A stretch of DNA of 64,000 nt. Source: CANKJK01 sp040081715 (lineage in GTDB: Bacteria; Acidobacteriota; Vicinamibacteria; Vicinamibacterales; UBA2999). Position 1 is the first letter of the stretch. The number at the start of each line of letters is the position of its first letter. Both the position numbers and the translations under genes were made by a program. The stretch covers positions 135,842-199,841 of the forward strand of contig JBEBFY010000005.1 in NCBI GenBank assembly GCA_040081715.1. Reading direction: 5' to 3'. Of this stretch, positions 1-8,960 are shown one piece after another. Below the pieces are notes generated by a model. That model was not told the origin of the DNA. It searched no databases and saw nothing but the letters and a program-made list of their open reading frames with translations.

Positions 1-1248
1 GTGTATCAGCAGCACTGTGTGTTCTGCCACGGCAAGGACCTGGCCGGTGGGAACCTGGCCCCTGCCGCTGGCGGGCCGGCCTTTGTGACGAAGTGGCAGA
101 GCCGTCCGCTGCGCGAGCTCTTTGGGTACGTGCAGGCGCGGATGCCCTACCACAGCCCGAATCGCCTCACACGTGCGCAGAACGCGGATGTGATCGCCTA
201 CATGCTGCGGTCCAGCAAAGTGCCCGCCGGGGCGAAGGAGTTCGCGGGGGACCTCTCGCTCAAGGGCGACCCGAAGCGCGGCGAGGCGTTCTACACCGAG
301 GCGCAGGCGGAGCGGGGCCGCCAGGCCTTCAACCGCAACTGCGGCCTGTGCCACAACACCAACGATGCGAAGCTGACGCAGAAGCAGGTGGATGAGGCGC
401 CGCTACCGAGCTCCTTCGCGGCACCGTTCCTGGCGCGTGTGTACTACGGCAAGATGCTCTATCCGACCGTCTATCACATCTACACCAAGTTGCAGAGCAT
501 GCCGGCCTTCGGCAACGAGTCGATCACCAACAACACGCGCGCCGACATCATCGCGCACATCCTTGACCGCAACGGCTTTCCGGCCGGCAACATCGAACTC
601 AGGCCCGATGTGGAGCTGATGGGGCAGATGATGCTGAACGAGCCCGGGTTCGAGCATGTCTTCAACGGGAAGGACTTCACAAACATCAAGTTCGTCATGG
701 GCACCCGCTGCGGTCCCGATCCGGGTGGATGTGCCCAGACCGAACCGGGGGACACCCTGCAGGTGATGCCGGGCGGCAAGATGTACTGCAAGTGCGACCT
801 GCACGGCTACTGGTACTACGCCGCGAAGAAGTTCCTGAACTTCACGGTGCGGTTCCAGCACAAGTTCGTGAAGCCCGAGGGCTGGGTGGGGGATGAGGAC
901 ATCTACATGGGCGGCGGCGGCTGGCTGATGTTCATCCAGGACACGAACATGGCGGGCTTCGGCAAGAGCATTGAGATTGAAGGCCGCGTCCGCGACATGG
1001 CCGACATCTTCTTCCTCGGCGGCGGCAAGGGGAAGTTCACTTACGACAACGCGGCCAAGACCAAGGTGGTCAGGCCGTTCGACTGGAACGACATCGAAAT
1101 CGTGTCGAAGGACGGCCAGGTGAAAACCTACGTCAACGGCGTCCTCAGCTCGACGATTACCGAACATGACTACCCGGCGGGGTTCTTCGGCATGCAGGTC
1201 GAAGGGTCCCCGACCGAGTGGCGGAACATCCGCATCCGGCCTGAGTAG
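1..1248 (+). CDS. Di-heme cytochrome c fused to DUF1080 domain (5' partial)
   Basis: Exported electron-transfer protein with a C-terminal sugar-hydrolase-like domain. In the visible 415 residues there are two c-type heme motifs, CVFCH at 6-10 and CGLCH at 114-118, each followed by a likely axial Met in an MP context (48 and 167). From about residue 213 the sequence matches the DUF1080 (3-keto-disaccharide hydrolase-like) family: it opens with a GFEHVFNGKDF-type strand and ends in the family's W-R-N-I-R-I pattern. The first heme motif lies only six codons from the window edge, so the signal peptide and true start lie upstream; the GTG at position 1 is probably internal. A VOC gene follows after 65 bp. 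The domains are clear; the substrate is unknown. Confidence 0.8.
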   Translation: MYQQHCVFCHGKDLAGGNLAPAAGGPAFVTKWQSRPLRELFGYVQARMPYHSPNRLTRAQNADVIAYMLRSSKVPAGAKEFAGDLSLKGDPKRGEAFYTEAQAERGRQAFNRNCGLCHNTNDAKLTQKQVDEAPLPSSFAAPFLARVYYGKMLYPTVYHIYTKLQSMPAFGNESITNNTRADIIAHILDRNGFPAGNIELRPDVELMGQMMLNEPGFEHVFNGKDFTNIKFVMGTRCGPDPGGCAQTEPGDTLQVMPGGKMYCKCDLHGYWYYAAKKFLNFTVRFQHKFVKPEGWVGDEDIYMGGGGWLMFIQDTNMAGFGKSIEIEGRVRDMADIFFLGGGKGKFTYDNAAKTKVVRPFDWNDIEIVSKDGQVKTYVNGVLSSTITEHDYPAGFFGMQVEGSPTEWRNIRIRPE

Positions 1249-1313
1249 CCTGCGCGGAACGGGCGTCTGCGGATATCGGCCCTGGTCGTGCCGACCCGGG
1301 CACTGGAGGAGCG

Positions 1314-1886
1314 ATGAAGGGATACGCGAAAGTGTTGGCCGGTGCGGCGGTGGGCTGCGTGGTGGGCGCGTTGGTGACGGTGCAGGTGGTGAAGGGGCAG
1401 GCGAAGCAGGCGCCTACGCCGGTGGAAGGCAAGCTCTCGCACATTTCGTTTGCCGTGGCCGACGCAGAGAAGACCGCCATGGCGTTCGGGAAGGTGTTCG
1501 GCGTGCCAGTCCCGAAGCCGAGGGACTTCCGCGACATCCCGTGGGGACCGCGGTTCCCGGGGAAGGTGATGAACGGACGGCTGGTGTCGCTGATGATCAA
1601 TGGTGTCAGCTTCGAGTTCCTGCAGCCGCTCGACGGCGAGAGCCCGTGGCGGGACTATGTGAAGAACGGCGGTGACGGCGTGCACCACATCGGGTTCAAC
1701 GTCCAGGATGTGACCAAGGCACGGGAGTATCTGGAGTCGAAGGGTGGCAAGCAGACGCAGGCGTTTGCCGAGTGGGCCAGCTATGTCGACATGCACGGCG
1801 CCGGCCTGCCGATTACCTTCGAGGTGACGCCCCTCGTGATGCCGGCCAACGCCGTCCCGGCCGCGAACGCGAAGGACCGCAAGTAG
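1314..1886 (+). CDS. VOC-family (glyoxalase/epimerase-fold) protein with N-terminal membrane anchor
   Basis: A 190-aa protein starting at an ATG with a strong GGAGGAG ribosome site just upstream. Residues 5-25 are hydrophobic, a signal peptide or membrane anchor, so the domain probably lies in the periplasm. The rest is one vicinal-oxygen-chelate domain. The usual metal ligands can be placed: His43 (LSHISFAV), Glu101 (SFEFLQP), His125 (VHHIGFNV) and Glu170 (ITFEVTP), so it could be an active metal-dependent isomerase or lyase. Its substrate cannot be read from sequence. It is co-directional with the cytochrome gene upstream and the transporter 11 bp downstream, suggesting one transcript. Confidence 0.75.
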   Translation: MKGYAKVLAGAAVGCVVGALVTVQVVKGQAKQAPTPVEGKLSHISFAVADAEKTAMAFGKVFGVPVPKPRDFRDIPWGPRFPGKVMNGRLVSLMINGVSFEFLQPLDGESPWRDYVKNGGDGVHHIGFNVQDVTKAREYLESKGGKQTQAFAEWASYVDMHGAGLPITFEVTPLVMPANAVPAANAKDRK

Positions 1887-1897
1887 CTCCCGTCCCC

Positions 1898-3187
1898 GTG
1901 GAGACCCTCGATCCAGCCGCCCGGCGCAGCCAGCTGCGCCGGGCGATTGTCGCCTCGGCCGTCGGCACCTCGATCGAGTGGTACGACTTCTACCTGTACG
2001 GCACGGCGGCGGCGCTGGTCTTTCCGCAGAAGTTCTTCCCGGCGTCCGACCCGTTCATGGGGACGCTGCTGTCCTATTCCACGTACTTCGTCGGGTTCGT
2101 GTCGCGCCCCCTCGGGGCGGCCATTTTCGGGTACTTCGGCGACCGGCTCGGCCGGAAGGTGTCGCTTATCGCCACCTTGATGCTGATGGGCGTCGCCACG
2201 GCCGGCATCGGGCTGGTGCCCGGCTACGACCAGATCGGGATGTGGGGCGCGGTCCTGCTGACCTTCGGCCGGATGCTGCAGGGCATCGGCGTGGGCGGGG
2301 AGTGGGGCGGGTCGGTGCTCCTGGCCGCCGAATGGAGCGAAAAGCGGCACCGGGGCTTCGTGACGAGCTGGCCCCACATCGGGGCGCCGGTCGGCCTGGT
2401 GCTTGCCAACGGGGCCTTCGCGCTGGCCTCGGCGTACACCACCAACGAACAGTTCCTTGACTGGGCGTGGCGCATCCCGTTTCTCGCGAGCGTCGTGCTG
2501 ATCGCCATCGGCCTCTACATCCGCACCGGCGTGAAGGAGACCCCGGCCTTCCAGAAGATGAAGAGCGAGGGTCAGCTCTCGAAGGCGCCGGTCTCCGAGA
2601 CGGTGAAGGGGCATTGGCGGCCCGTGCTGCTGGTCATGTTCCTGCGAACCAGTCAGCAGACGGCCTTCTTCATTTTCACCAACTACATCCTGGCCTACGG
2701 GACGACGGCCCTCGGGATGGCGCGCGGCACTATTCTCGGCTACGTGAGCGGCGCAGCCGTATTGTCGATCTTCACCGTGCCGTTTTTCGGCTGGCTGTCG
2801 GACCGCATCGGGCGCCGGCGGCTCACGACGATCGCGTGTGTCGTCATGCTCGTGTTCCCGTTTGTCTGGTTCGGGTTGCTCGACACGAAGTCGGCGGGCC
2901 TCGTGTTCCTGGCGATTCTGCTGTCGATGCCGGTGCATGACATGCAGTACGGACCGCAGGCGGCGCTGATTGCGGAAAGCTTCCCGAGCCACGTGCGCTA
3001 CACGGGTGCATCGCTCGGCTACCAGCTCTCATCGATTACGGCCGGTGGCCCCGCCCCCCTCGTGGCGCTCTATCTCTACCAGACGTTCGGGTCGTCCACG
3101 CCGATTGCCATCTACCTGATGATCTGCTCGGTCATCAGCCTCGTCTGCGTCAGGCTGCTGCCATCAGGCCAGTACGACGAGCTGTAG
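1898..3187 (+). CDS. MFS transporter, metabolite:H+ symporter (MHS/ProP-like) family
   Basis: Inner-membrane symporter of about 429 aa and 12 predicted helices. Family marks are the N-terminal SIEWYDFYLYG segment typical of MHS carriers, the loop 2-3 motif GDRLGRK, and a second copy SDRIGRRR in the middle loop. The open frame extends back into the VOC gene, but the GTG at 1898, 11 bp after the VOC stop, gives the expected N-terminus immediately before the first conserved helix. No ribosome site is visible there, so translation is probably coupled to the VOC gene. MHS members carry organic acids, betaines or shikimate-like acids; the substrate here is unknown. It ends 4 bp from the convergent SUI1 gene. 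Confidence 0.8.
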   Translation: METLDPAARRSQLRRAIVASAVGTSIEWYDFYLYGTAAALVFPQKFFPASDPFMGTLLSYSTYFVGFVSRPLGAAIFGYFGDRLGRKVSLIATLMLMGVATAGIGLVPGYDQIGMWGAVLLTFGRMLQGIGVGGEWGGSVLLAAEWSEKRHRGFVTSWPHIGAPVGLVLANGAFALASAYTTNEQFLDWAWRIPFLASVVLIAIGLYIRTGVKETPAFQKMKSEGQLSKAPVSETVKGHWRPVLLVMFLRTSQQTAFFIFTNYILAYGTTALGMARGTILGYVSGAAVLSIFTVPFFGWLSDRIGRRRLTTIACVVMLVFPFVWFGLLDTKSAGLVFLAILLSMPVHDMQYGPQAALIAESFPSHVRYTGASLGYQLSSITAGGPAPLVALYLYQTFGSSTPIAIYLMICSVISLVCVRLLPSGQYDEL

Positions 3188-3191
3188 CGGG

Positions 3192-3548
3192 CTAGCCCTT
3201 CACCACCCAACCCTTCTTCACCAGGTGGGCGCGCACACGCTCACGGAGATCCCCCTGCAGTTCCACGGTGTTCTCCGAGACGGCACCGCCGGTGCCGCAC
3301 AGCCGTTTCAGTTCGCTGCAGAGATCCTTCAGGAACGCGGCGTTGCCGGGCAGGTCGAAGACGACCGTGACGGTCTTGCCCCCGCGGCCCGCCTTTTCCA
3401 TCCGGAGCTTCGCGACGACCCGGAGCGGCACCGGCTCCGTGCCCGCCCGGCGCGCGCTGCACTGGCAGTTGGTGGCGGGCCAGCCGCATCCCGGACAGAC
3501 GCGGCCCATGTCCGACGTGTACACGAGGCGGCTGTTTGGCCGGGTCAT
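3192..3548 (-). CDS. SUI1/YciH-family translation factor
   Basis: A 118-aa protein homologous to the bacterial YciH/eIF1 (SUI1) family, which binds the small ribosomal subunit and influences initiation fidelity. The N-terminal part holds a four-Cys cluster (CPGCGWPATNCQC), a probable zinc knuckle seen in some family members. The remainder is the SUI1 fold: the basic GRGGKTVTVV strand, then the LKDLCSELKRLCGTGG helix-turn typical of the family, and a C-terminal QGDLRERVRAHL helix. The start has no ribosome site but has TATGAT exactly 6 nt upstream, indicating a leaderless transcript. It is convergent with the transporter gene and divergent from the propeller gene at 3684. Confidence 0.85.
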   Translation of the reverse strand: MTRPNSRLVYTSDMGRVCPGCGWPATNCQCSARRAGTEPVPLRVVAKLRMEKAGRGGKTVTVVFDLPGNAAFLKDLCSELKRLCGTGGAVSENTVELQGDLRERVRAHLVKKGWVVKG

Positions 3549-3554
3549 CAGACG

Positions 3555-3560
3555 ATCATA
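3555..3560 (-). promoter_or_regulatory. Leaderless-type -10 hexamer for the SUI1 gene
   Basis: The minus strand reads TATGAT followed by six bases and the ATG at 3548. The spacing puts the predicted transcription start at the A of the start codon, and no Shine-Dalgarno sequence is present. Confidence 0.55.
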
Positions 3561-3683
3561 GGTCCGCTCGTTCCACGTCCGGCAGGGCCGCGTCCCAGTC
3601 GACGATTTCGTGCGGGGTCTGAGCGGATCCGACTAGAATCCGCCCAGCCCGCCGTGGCCTCGCGCCTGGCGGAAGGAGGACAC

Positions 3684-5027
3684 GTGCGGAAGGCCGTCTT
3701 GAGCGCCGTCTTGAACGCCGTAGTGCTGCTGGTGGCTGCCTCGTCGATGCTGCATGCGGAGGACTGGCCCGAGTATCGCGGCGCCGGCCGGACGGGCATC
3801 TGGAAGGAGATCGGCATCGTCGACACGTTTCCGGCCGATGGCCTGAAGGTGCTCTGGCGCACGCCGGTCAATCGCGGCTTCAGCGGACCGTCGGTCTCGG
3901 CGGGACGCGTGTTCCTGACGGACTTCATCGAGGAGAAGGGGCCGAAGGGGACCGAGCGCGCCCTGGCCCTCGACGAGAAGACCGGGAAGATCCTGTGGAC
4001 CTACGAGTGGCCGGCCGACTACGGCGGGATTCTGTGGCCAGTCGGGCCGCGTGCGACGCCGACCGTTGACGGGGACCGTGTCTACATCCTCGGGGTCAAC
4101 GGCAAGCTCTTCTGCCTGAAGGCGGCCACCGGCCAGATCGTGTGGAAGAAGGACTACGTGGCCGACCTCGGTGCGGACCCGCGCACCTGGGCGTTCAACT
4201 ACGGCTACACCGGCGCGCCGCTGGTGGACGGCAACAATCTGATCTGCATGGTCGGCGGCCAGCCGGATGCAAAGGTCGTGGCCCTCGACAAGTTCACCGG
4301 CCAGGTGATCTGGAAGGCACTCTCCATGGAGACGGAGCTGGGCGCGGCACAGCCGATGATGATCACCGAGGGCGGCGTGAAGCAGCTCATCGTGTGGTAC
4401 CCGGGCGCCGTGGCGTCGCTGAACCCCGAGACCGGGAAGTCTCGATGGGAAGCCCCGTGGCGCGTCGGCGGGAGCGCGTCCGCGTCCATGCCATTCAAGA
4501 ACGGGGCGAACCTGTTCTTCACGACCTTCTACGACGGCGGCCTGATGCTGAACCTGGATCAGAAGAAGCCGGGCGCCACGATGATGTGGAAGGGCAAGAG
4601 CAACAACGAGCTCCAGACCGATGGCCTCCACTCCACGCTCTCAGGCCCGGTGATCGTCAACGGCCACATCTACGGCATCTGCAGCTACGGGCAGTTTCGC
4701 TGCATGCGTGTGAAGGATGGCGAGCGGCTGTGGGAAACGCAGGCCGTCACCAAGGAGCGCGCGCGCTGGGCGACGGGCCACATCGTGGTGAACGGCGACC
4801 GGCTCTTCATCAATAACGACCGGGGCGAGTTGATCATGGTGCAGCCCGACCCGGCTGGCTACAAGGAGATCAGCCGCACCGCGCTCATCAAGCCGACGTC
4901 GCCTCCGGGCAACCGCCGGCAGTTAGTGAATGTGAACTGGTCGCACCCGGCCTACGCGAACAGGCACATCTACGCGAGAAACGACGAAGAGGTCATCGCG
5001 GCCTCGCTCGCGAAGGACGGCAAGTGA
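3684..5027 (+). CDS. Exported PQQ-like beta-propeller protein
   Basis: About 447 aa starting at GTG 3684, preceded by a very good ribosome site (GGAAGGAGGA). The long upstream extension of the frame overlaps the SUI1 gene and is rejected. The N-terminus is a signal peptide ending near a LHAEDWPEYRG junction. The body repeats the blade pattern ALDxKTGKxxW / GD-R-V-Y-I-L-G several times, as in PQQ_2 propellers (BamB/PQQ dehydrogenase fold). I see no quinoprotein active-site signature, so it may bind protein or sugar rather than act as a dehydrogenase. Its stop overlaps the next start (TGATG). A distant paralogue lies at 9471-10694. Confidence 0.75.
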   Translation: MRKAVLSAVLNAVVLLVAASSMLHAEDWPEYRGAGRTGIWKEIGIVDTFPADGLKVLWRTPVNRGFSGPSVSAGRVFLTDFIEEKGPKGTERALALDEKTGKILWTYEWPADYGGILWPVGPRATPTVDGDRVYILGVNGKLFCLKAATGQIVWKKDYVADLGADPRTWAFNYGYTGAPLVDGNNLICMVGGQPDAKVVALDKFTGQVIWKALSMETELGAAQPMMITEGGVKQLIVWYPGAVASLNPETGKSRWEAPWRVGGSASASMPFKNGANLFFTTFYDGGLMLNLDQKKPGATMMWKGKSNNELQTDGLHSTLSGPVIVNGHIYGICSYGQFRCMRVKDGERLWETQAVTKERARWATGHIVVNGDRLFINNDRGELIMVQPDPAGYKEISRTALIKPTSPPGNRRQLVNVNWSHPAYANRHIYARNDEEVIAASLAKDGK

Positions 5028-5971
5028 TGCGCGAACGGCGGCTCCCCCTCCTCACGGGTGTCGTGGCTGCTGGCCTGGCGCTGGCCGCCTCGGGCGTGCT
5101 CAGTGCCCAGTCGGCTGTCCCCGCTGTGACGCTGTGGAATCTGAACGCCTACGACATCCTGTATGTGCTCTCCGGCGGCGGCGACAATGCCGTCGCCCTG
5201 ATGCGCGACGAAGGGGTGGTGCTCATCGACCCGCTGCCGGCCGGCCTCGGCAAAGCCTCGCTCGAGGCCATCGCGACGGTGTCGGATCAGCCCGTGCGGA
5301 CGATCGTCAACCTCCGCAGCGACGCCGCGCACCTGAAGGCGAACCTGGAGTATCCCGATGTGACGAAGGTGGTCGCGCCGAAGCCCGTGGCCGACCGGGC
5401 GGCGAAGCTCGGCGTGTTCACGGGCGCAGCGGCGAAGTTCGCGCCGTCCACCCTCATCACGGACACCCTGACGCTGCTCGACGGCCCCGATGTGATGGAG
5501 GTGTCGCTCCTGGGTCCCGCCCGGACCGACGGCGACGCGCTCGTCTTCTTTACACAGAAGCGCCTGGCGTACATGGGGGATCTCTTCCCGACGAAGGCCG
5601 TGCCGGTCGTGGAGCCGGCCGCGGGCGGGAGCCTCCTCGGCCTGGTCCAGACCCTGGCGACGGTCCGGGCCAGGGTGACGACGGCCCGGTCGGCCATCCC
5701 GGGCCGCGAATCACCGCGCGCGGGTGGCGCGGGCGCCCACAAGCCCATGTCCGTCATGCCGATTTCCCTCACCAGCCAGTGGAAGGATGTCGAGGAATAT
5801 GCGGACTTTGTGGCGGCCTTCGTCGCAGGCGGCCAGGCCGCGCAGGCCGCCGGGCGCACGCCGGAACAGGCCGCCGCAGAGCTGATGCTGCCCGCGCGCT
5901 TCAAGGCCTACGACATGACCGGCGCGCCCGGTGCGATGGCAGCGCTCTACGCCGAACTGAAGGCCCGCTGA
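5027..5971 (+). CDS. Exported metallo-beta-lactamase-fold protein lacking metal ligands
   Basis: A 314-aa protein with a clear signal peptide (residues 1-28). The layout follows the SoxH/quinoprotein-relay type of MBL hydrolase: GVVLIDPL strand, TIVN strand before the metal motif, a TDGDALVFF segment, and an IPG loop. The metal-binding residues are replaced. The position of HxHxDH reads R-S-D-A-A-H (96-101), the usual GPAHTDGD reads GPARTDGD (Arg166), and the usual IPGHGP reads IPGRESP. It is therefore predicted to be non-catalytic, perhaps a binding or assembly protein. ATG 5027 overlaps the stop of the propeller gene, so the two are co-translated. Confidence 0.7.
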   Translation: MRERRLPLLTGVVAAGLALAASGVLSAQSAVPAVTLWNLNAYDILYVLSGGGDNAVALMRDEGVVLIDPLPAGLGKASLEAIATVSDQPVRTIVNLRSDAAHLKANLEYPDVTKVVAPKPVADRAAKLGVFTGAAAKFAPSTLITDTLTLLDGPDVMEVSLLGPARTDGDALVFFTQKRLAYMGDLFPTKAVPVVEPAAGGSLLGLVQTLATVRARVTTARSAIPGRESPRAGGAGAHKPMSVMPISLTSQWKDVEEYADFVAAFVAGGQAAQAAGRTPEQAAAELMLPARFKAYDMTGAPGAMAALYAELKAR

Positions 5972-5985
5972 GCCCAGCCGGAGCG

Positions 5986-5991
5986 TATAAT
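5986..5991 (+). promoter_or_regulatory. Consensus -10 box upstream of the molybdenum hydroxylase genes
   Basis: A perfect TATAAT lies 66 bp before the ATG of the 2Fe-2S subunit and 14 bp after the upstream stop codon. I see no good -35 at the usual distance, so the call rests on the hexamer and its position. Confidence 0.4.
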
Positions 5992-6057
5992 CCGGGCTGA
6001 TTCCGCACTGCCGGATCCTCGGGCGCTACCCGGGTCCGCTTTCTCAATAGAGGTTCT

Positions 6058-6573
6058 ATGCCGAGCTACTCCCTGACCGTGAACGGGAAGTCCCACACGG
6101 TGAACGCCGCAGCGGACACCCCGCTGATCTATGTGCTGCGCAACGACCTGAACCTGATGGCCACGCGTCTCGGCTGCGGGATGTCGCAGTGCGGTGCGTG
6201 CGCCGTGCTGGCCGACGGCAAGGAGATCCGCTCCTGCACCACGACGGTGTCCCGCATCGGGAACAAGAAGATTCACACCATCGAGGGCCTGCCGGGCCTC
6301 TGGGCCGCGAAGTCTGGCAAGGCCCTCACACCGGAGATGGTGCACCCGGTGCAGCAGGCGTGGATCGATGAGCAGGTGCCGCAGTGCGGGTACTGCCAGA
6401 GCGGCATGATGGTGGCCGCGGTGGACCTCCTGGACAGGACACCACAGCCGACCGTGCAGCAGATTCGGAATCACTTCACCAACACGGCACCCTCGCCGCA
6501 CCTGTGCCGCTGCGGCACCTATACAGGCATCATGGCCGCTGTGCAGCGCGCGTCCAAGTCGATCGCCGGTTAA
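6058..6573 (+). CDS. 2Fe-2S subunit of xanthine dehydrogenase-family hydroxylase (IorA-like)
   Basis: Small iron-sulfur subunit of 171 aa, the usual length for isoquinoline 1-oxidoreductase alpha-type proteins. The plant-type ferredoxin cluster is bound by Cys40, 45, 48 and 60 (CGMSQCGAC...C). The second cluster is bound by Cys110 and 113 (CGYC) and Cys150 and 152 (CRC). It passes electrons from the molybdenum subunit to an acceptor, probably a periplasmic cytochrome because no FAD subunit gene is present. AGAGG precedes the ATG. The catalytic subunit follows after 8 bp. Confidence 0.9.
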   Translation: MPSYSLTVNGKSHTVNAAADTPLIYVLRNDLNLMATRLGCGMSQCGACAVLADGKEIRSCTTTVSRIGNKKIHTIEGLPGLWAAKSGKALTPEMVHPVQQAWIDEQVPQCGYCQSGMMVAAVDLLDRTPQPTVQQIRNHFTNTAPSPHLCRCGTYTGIMAAVQRASKSIAG

Positions 6574-6581
6574 GGGAGGAC

Positions 6582-8888
6582 ATGATGAGCAACCTGATAC
6601 CCGTCCTCACGCGTCGCGATTTCGTCAAAGTCGGCGGCGCCCTGGTGGTGTCGGCCTCGCTGCCGTCGACCGCGAAGGCTGCGGCTGGTGCCGACGCCGG
6701 TTACACGCTGGACGCCACCAAACTCGTGTCGTGGCTGGAGCTCCACGCCGACGGTTCCATCGTCGCGCGCACGGGCAAGACCGAAACGGGCACGGCCTCG
6801 TCGGCGTTCTATGCGCAGGCGGTGGCTGAAGAACTCGACGTGGATCCACGGAAGGTCTCCATCATTGGCGGGCATACCGACGAGACTCCCGATGGCGGCT
6901 ATTCCGCGGGCTTCCTCGGGGGCGTGAACAACCTGAAGAAGGTGGCCGCCTACACACGGCAGGCGTTGCTGGGTCTGGCGGCCGAGCGGCTCGGTGTCCC
7001 GGCGGCCGGGCTCACAGTGGCCGGCGGCGTGGTCTCCGGCGGCGGGAAGTCAGTCAGCTACACCGACCTCGTCAAGGGGCAGCAGCTCAGCCTCGCGATC
7101 CCCGTGACCGGCCGGCTGGCCCGGATCGACCCGAAGGACCCGATCGGCATCACCGATCTGATGGGCATCACCGTGACGGGCAACCCCCCGATGAAGCCCA
7201 TGGACAAGTACACGGTCGTGGGCGGGTCCCACCCGCGTCCGTCGATTGCCGATATCGCGATGGGCAAGGCCGTCTACAGCGGCGACGTCAAGGTGCCGGG
7301 GATGCTGCATGCGCGGATGGTACGGCCCGCGTCGCTCGGTTCGACGCTGGTGTCGGCGGGCAAGCTCGACAAGGTGAAGTTCCCGACCGCGGAAGTCGTG
7401 GTGCAGAAGAACCTGGTCGCCGTGGTCTCACCGAATGAATGGGAGGCGGTGTCCGCCGCCAGGGCGGTCGCGGCCGTGACGAAGTGGACCGAGTGGGCGG
7501 GCCTTCCCGGCAGCGGGAACCTCACCGCCACGCTGCGCAGCGCCAAGTGGGAGGACGTCGGCCGGCGTGGAGATCCGGCCAAGGCGGAGGCGGGCCTGGC
7601 CAAGGCCGCCCGGACGCTGGCGACCACCTATGAGCAGCCCTACGTGCGGCACGCCCCGATGGGGGCCTTTGTAGCCACGGCAGATGTGAAGACCGACGGG
7701 TCTCTCACGATCTGGTCGCAGTCGTCGCAGTCGCAGGGCGCGCGCGCACACATCGCGCACATCATGAGTGTGCCGGTGGAGAAGGTCGTGATCCGCTGGG
7801 CGCAGGGACCTGGTCAGTACGGCCGGACCACGTATGGCGGCGACGGTGCGATGGCGGATGCGGCGATCCTGTCGAAGCTGGTCGGCAAGCCGGTGCGGGT
7901 GCAGTGGACCCTCAGCGAGGACCTGGCGTGGTCCTCCACCTCGCCGGGCTGGGTGGCGGACGTCAAGATCGGTCTCGACGACAAGGGCAACATGGTCGCC
8001 TTCAAGAGCGACTGGTACTCCCCGCACGAAAACGACGCACGGATGATCGGGGCCGTGCTGGCGGGCATGCCGACGATCAGCCCCAAGACCAAGCCCTTCT
8101 ATCCCGCGATCTCGACCGTGTGGCCGTACGACAAGGTGCCGGCCGTGGTCGAGTCTGCCTACGGCATGGCGAATCTCGCGAGCGAGTCGGCCAACGGGGG
8201 TATCCGCGGCAACATCATGCGGACGCCATGGCAGCGCCAGCAGAACTTCGCCCTCGAGGCGGCGGTCGAGGAGGCCGCCGCGGCGGCCAAGGCTGATCCC
8301 ATCGAGTACCGCATCCGCCACACCAGCGACAAGCGGCTGATTGAGATCCTGAACGAGACATCGCAGGCTGCCGGTTGGAAGAGCCGTCCCTCACCCAGTC
8401 CGCAGGCGGCCAAGTCCGGCACCACGCCCGTACGCGGCCGGGGCGTGGGCGTGGTCATCCGGAGCGGGGCCCAGTGGGTGGGCATTGCCGAGGTCGAGGT
8501 CGTGCCCGCGACCGGTGTGGTGAAGGTGCTGTCGTTCACCACCGGTGTGGATGTCGGAAAGGTGATGAACCCGCGCCACCTGAAGTCCAACATCGAGGGT
8601 GGCACCGTCATGGGCCTGGGCGAGGCGCTCTTCGAGGAGGTGACCTTCGATGCGTCGAAGGTGACGAGCACCGACTGGACGAAGTACAAGATCCCGGCGA
8701 TGGGCGACGTGCCCGACGTGAAGACGGTGTTCACCTCGCGCAACGGCCGCGGCATCAACGGCGGCGGCGAGGCGGCCAATACCGTGTCGGCGAATGCGGT
8801 GGCGGCGGCGTTCTTCGACGCCACGGGCGTCCAGCCGCGCCGGGTGCCGCTCACGCCGGCCTATGTGAAGTCGATTCTGAAGGCGTAG
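6582..8888 (+). CDS. Molybdopterin-binding subunit of xanthine dehydrogenase-family hydroxylase (IorB-like)
   Basis: Catalytic subunit of about 768 aa. It starts at ATG 6582 (a second ATG is adjacent at 6585) behind a GGGAGGA ribosome site. A twin-arginine signal is visible (TRRDFVKVGG, residues 10-19), so the folded enzyme is exported and the small subunit probably travels with it, as known for IorAB-type enzymes. The body carries segments typical of the family: RPSIADIAMGKAVYSGD, the YGGDGAMADAAILSKL pterin-contact region, and GGGEAANTVSANAVAAAFFDATG near the C-terminus. It hydroxylates an aldehyde or N-heterocycle; the exact substrate is not readable. Confidence 0.88.
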   Translation: MMSNLIPVLTRRDFVKVGGALVVSASLPSTAKAAAGADAGYTLDATKLVSWLELHADGSIVARTGKTETGTASSAFYAQAVAEELDVDPRKVSIIGGHTDETPDGGYSAGFLGGVNNLKKVAAYTRQALLGLAAERLGVPAAGLTVAGGVVSGGGKSVSYTDLVKGQQLSLAIPVTGRLARIDPKDPIGITDLMGITVTGNPPMKPMDKYTVVGGSHPRPSIADIAMGKAVYSGDVKVPGMLHARMVRPASLGSTLVSAGKLDKVKFPTAEVVVQKNLVAVVSPNEWEAVSAARAVAAVTKWTEWAGLPGSGNLTATLRSAKWEDVGRRGDPAKAEAGLAKAARTLATTYEQPYVRHAPMGAFVATADVKTDGSLTIWSQSSQSQGARAHIAHIMSVPVEKVVIRWAQGPGQYGRTTYGGDGAMADAAILSKLVGKPVRVQWTLSEDLAWSSTSPGWVADVKIGLDDKGNMVAFKSDWYSPHENDARMIGAVLAGMPTISPKTKPFYPAISTVWPYDKVPAVVESAYGMANLASESANGGIRGNIMRTPWQRQQNFALEAAVEEAAAAAKADPIEYRIRHTSDKRLIEILNETSQAAGWKSRPSPSPQAAKSGTTPVRGRGVGVVIRSGAQWVGIAEVEVVPATGVVKVLSFTTGVDVGKVMNPRHLKSNIEGGTVMGLGEALFEEVTFDASKVTSTDWTKYKIPAMGDVPDVKTVFTSRNGRGINGGGEAANTVSANAVAAAFFDATGVQPRRVPLTPAYVKSILKA

Positions 8889-8917
8889 CCGGCCCGGGTC
8901 GCCGGGCTGAAGACACC

Positions 8918-8954
8918 AACGGCCGGAGCAGCGATGCTGCTCCGGCCGTTGTCT
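8918..8954. terminator. Bidirectional terminator hairpin between convergent genes
   Basis: A perfect 15-bp stem (8918-8932 with 8936-8950) closes a 3-nt loop and is followed by GTCTTTT. On the other strand it is followed by a shorter T-containing run. It sits between the end of the molybdenum subunit gene and the end of the convergent NTF2-like gene, so it can serve both. Confidence 0.8.
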
Positions 8955-8960
8955 TTTCTC

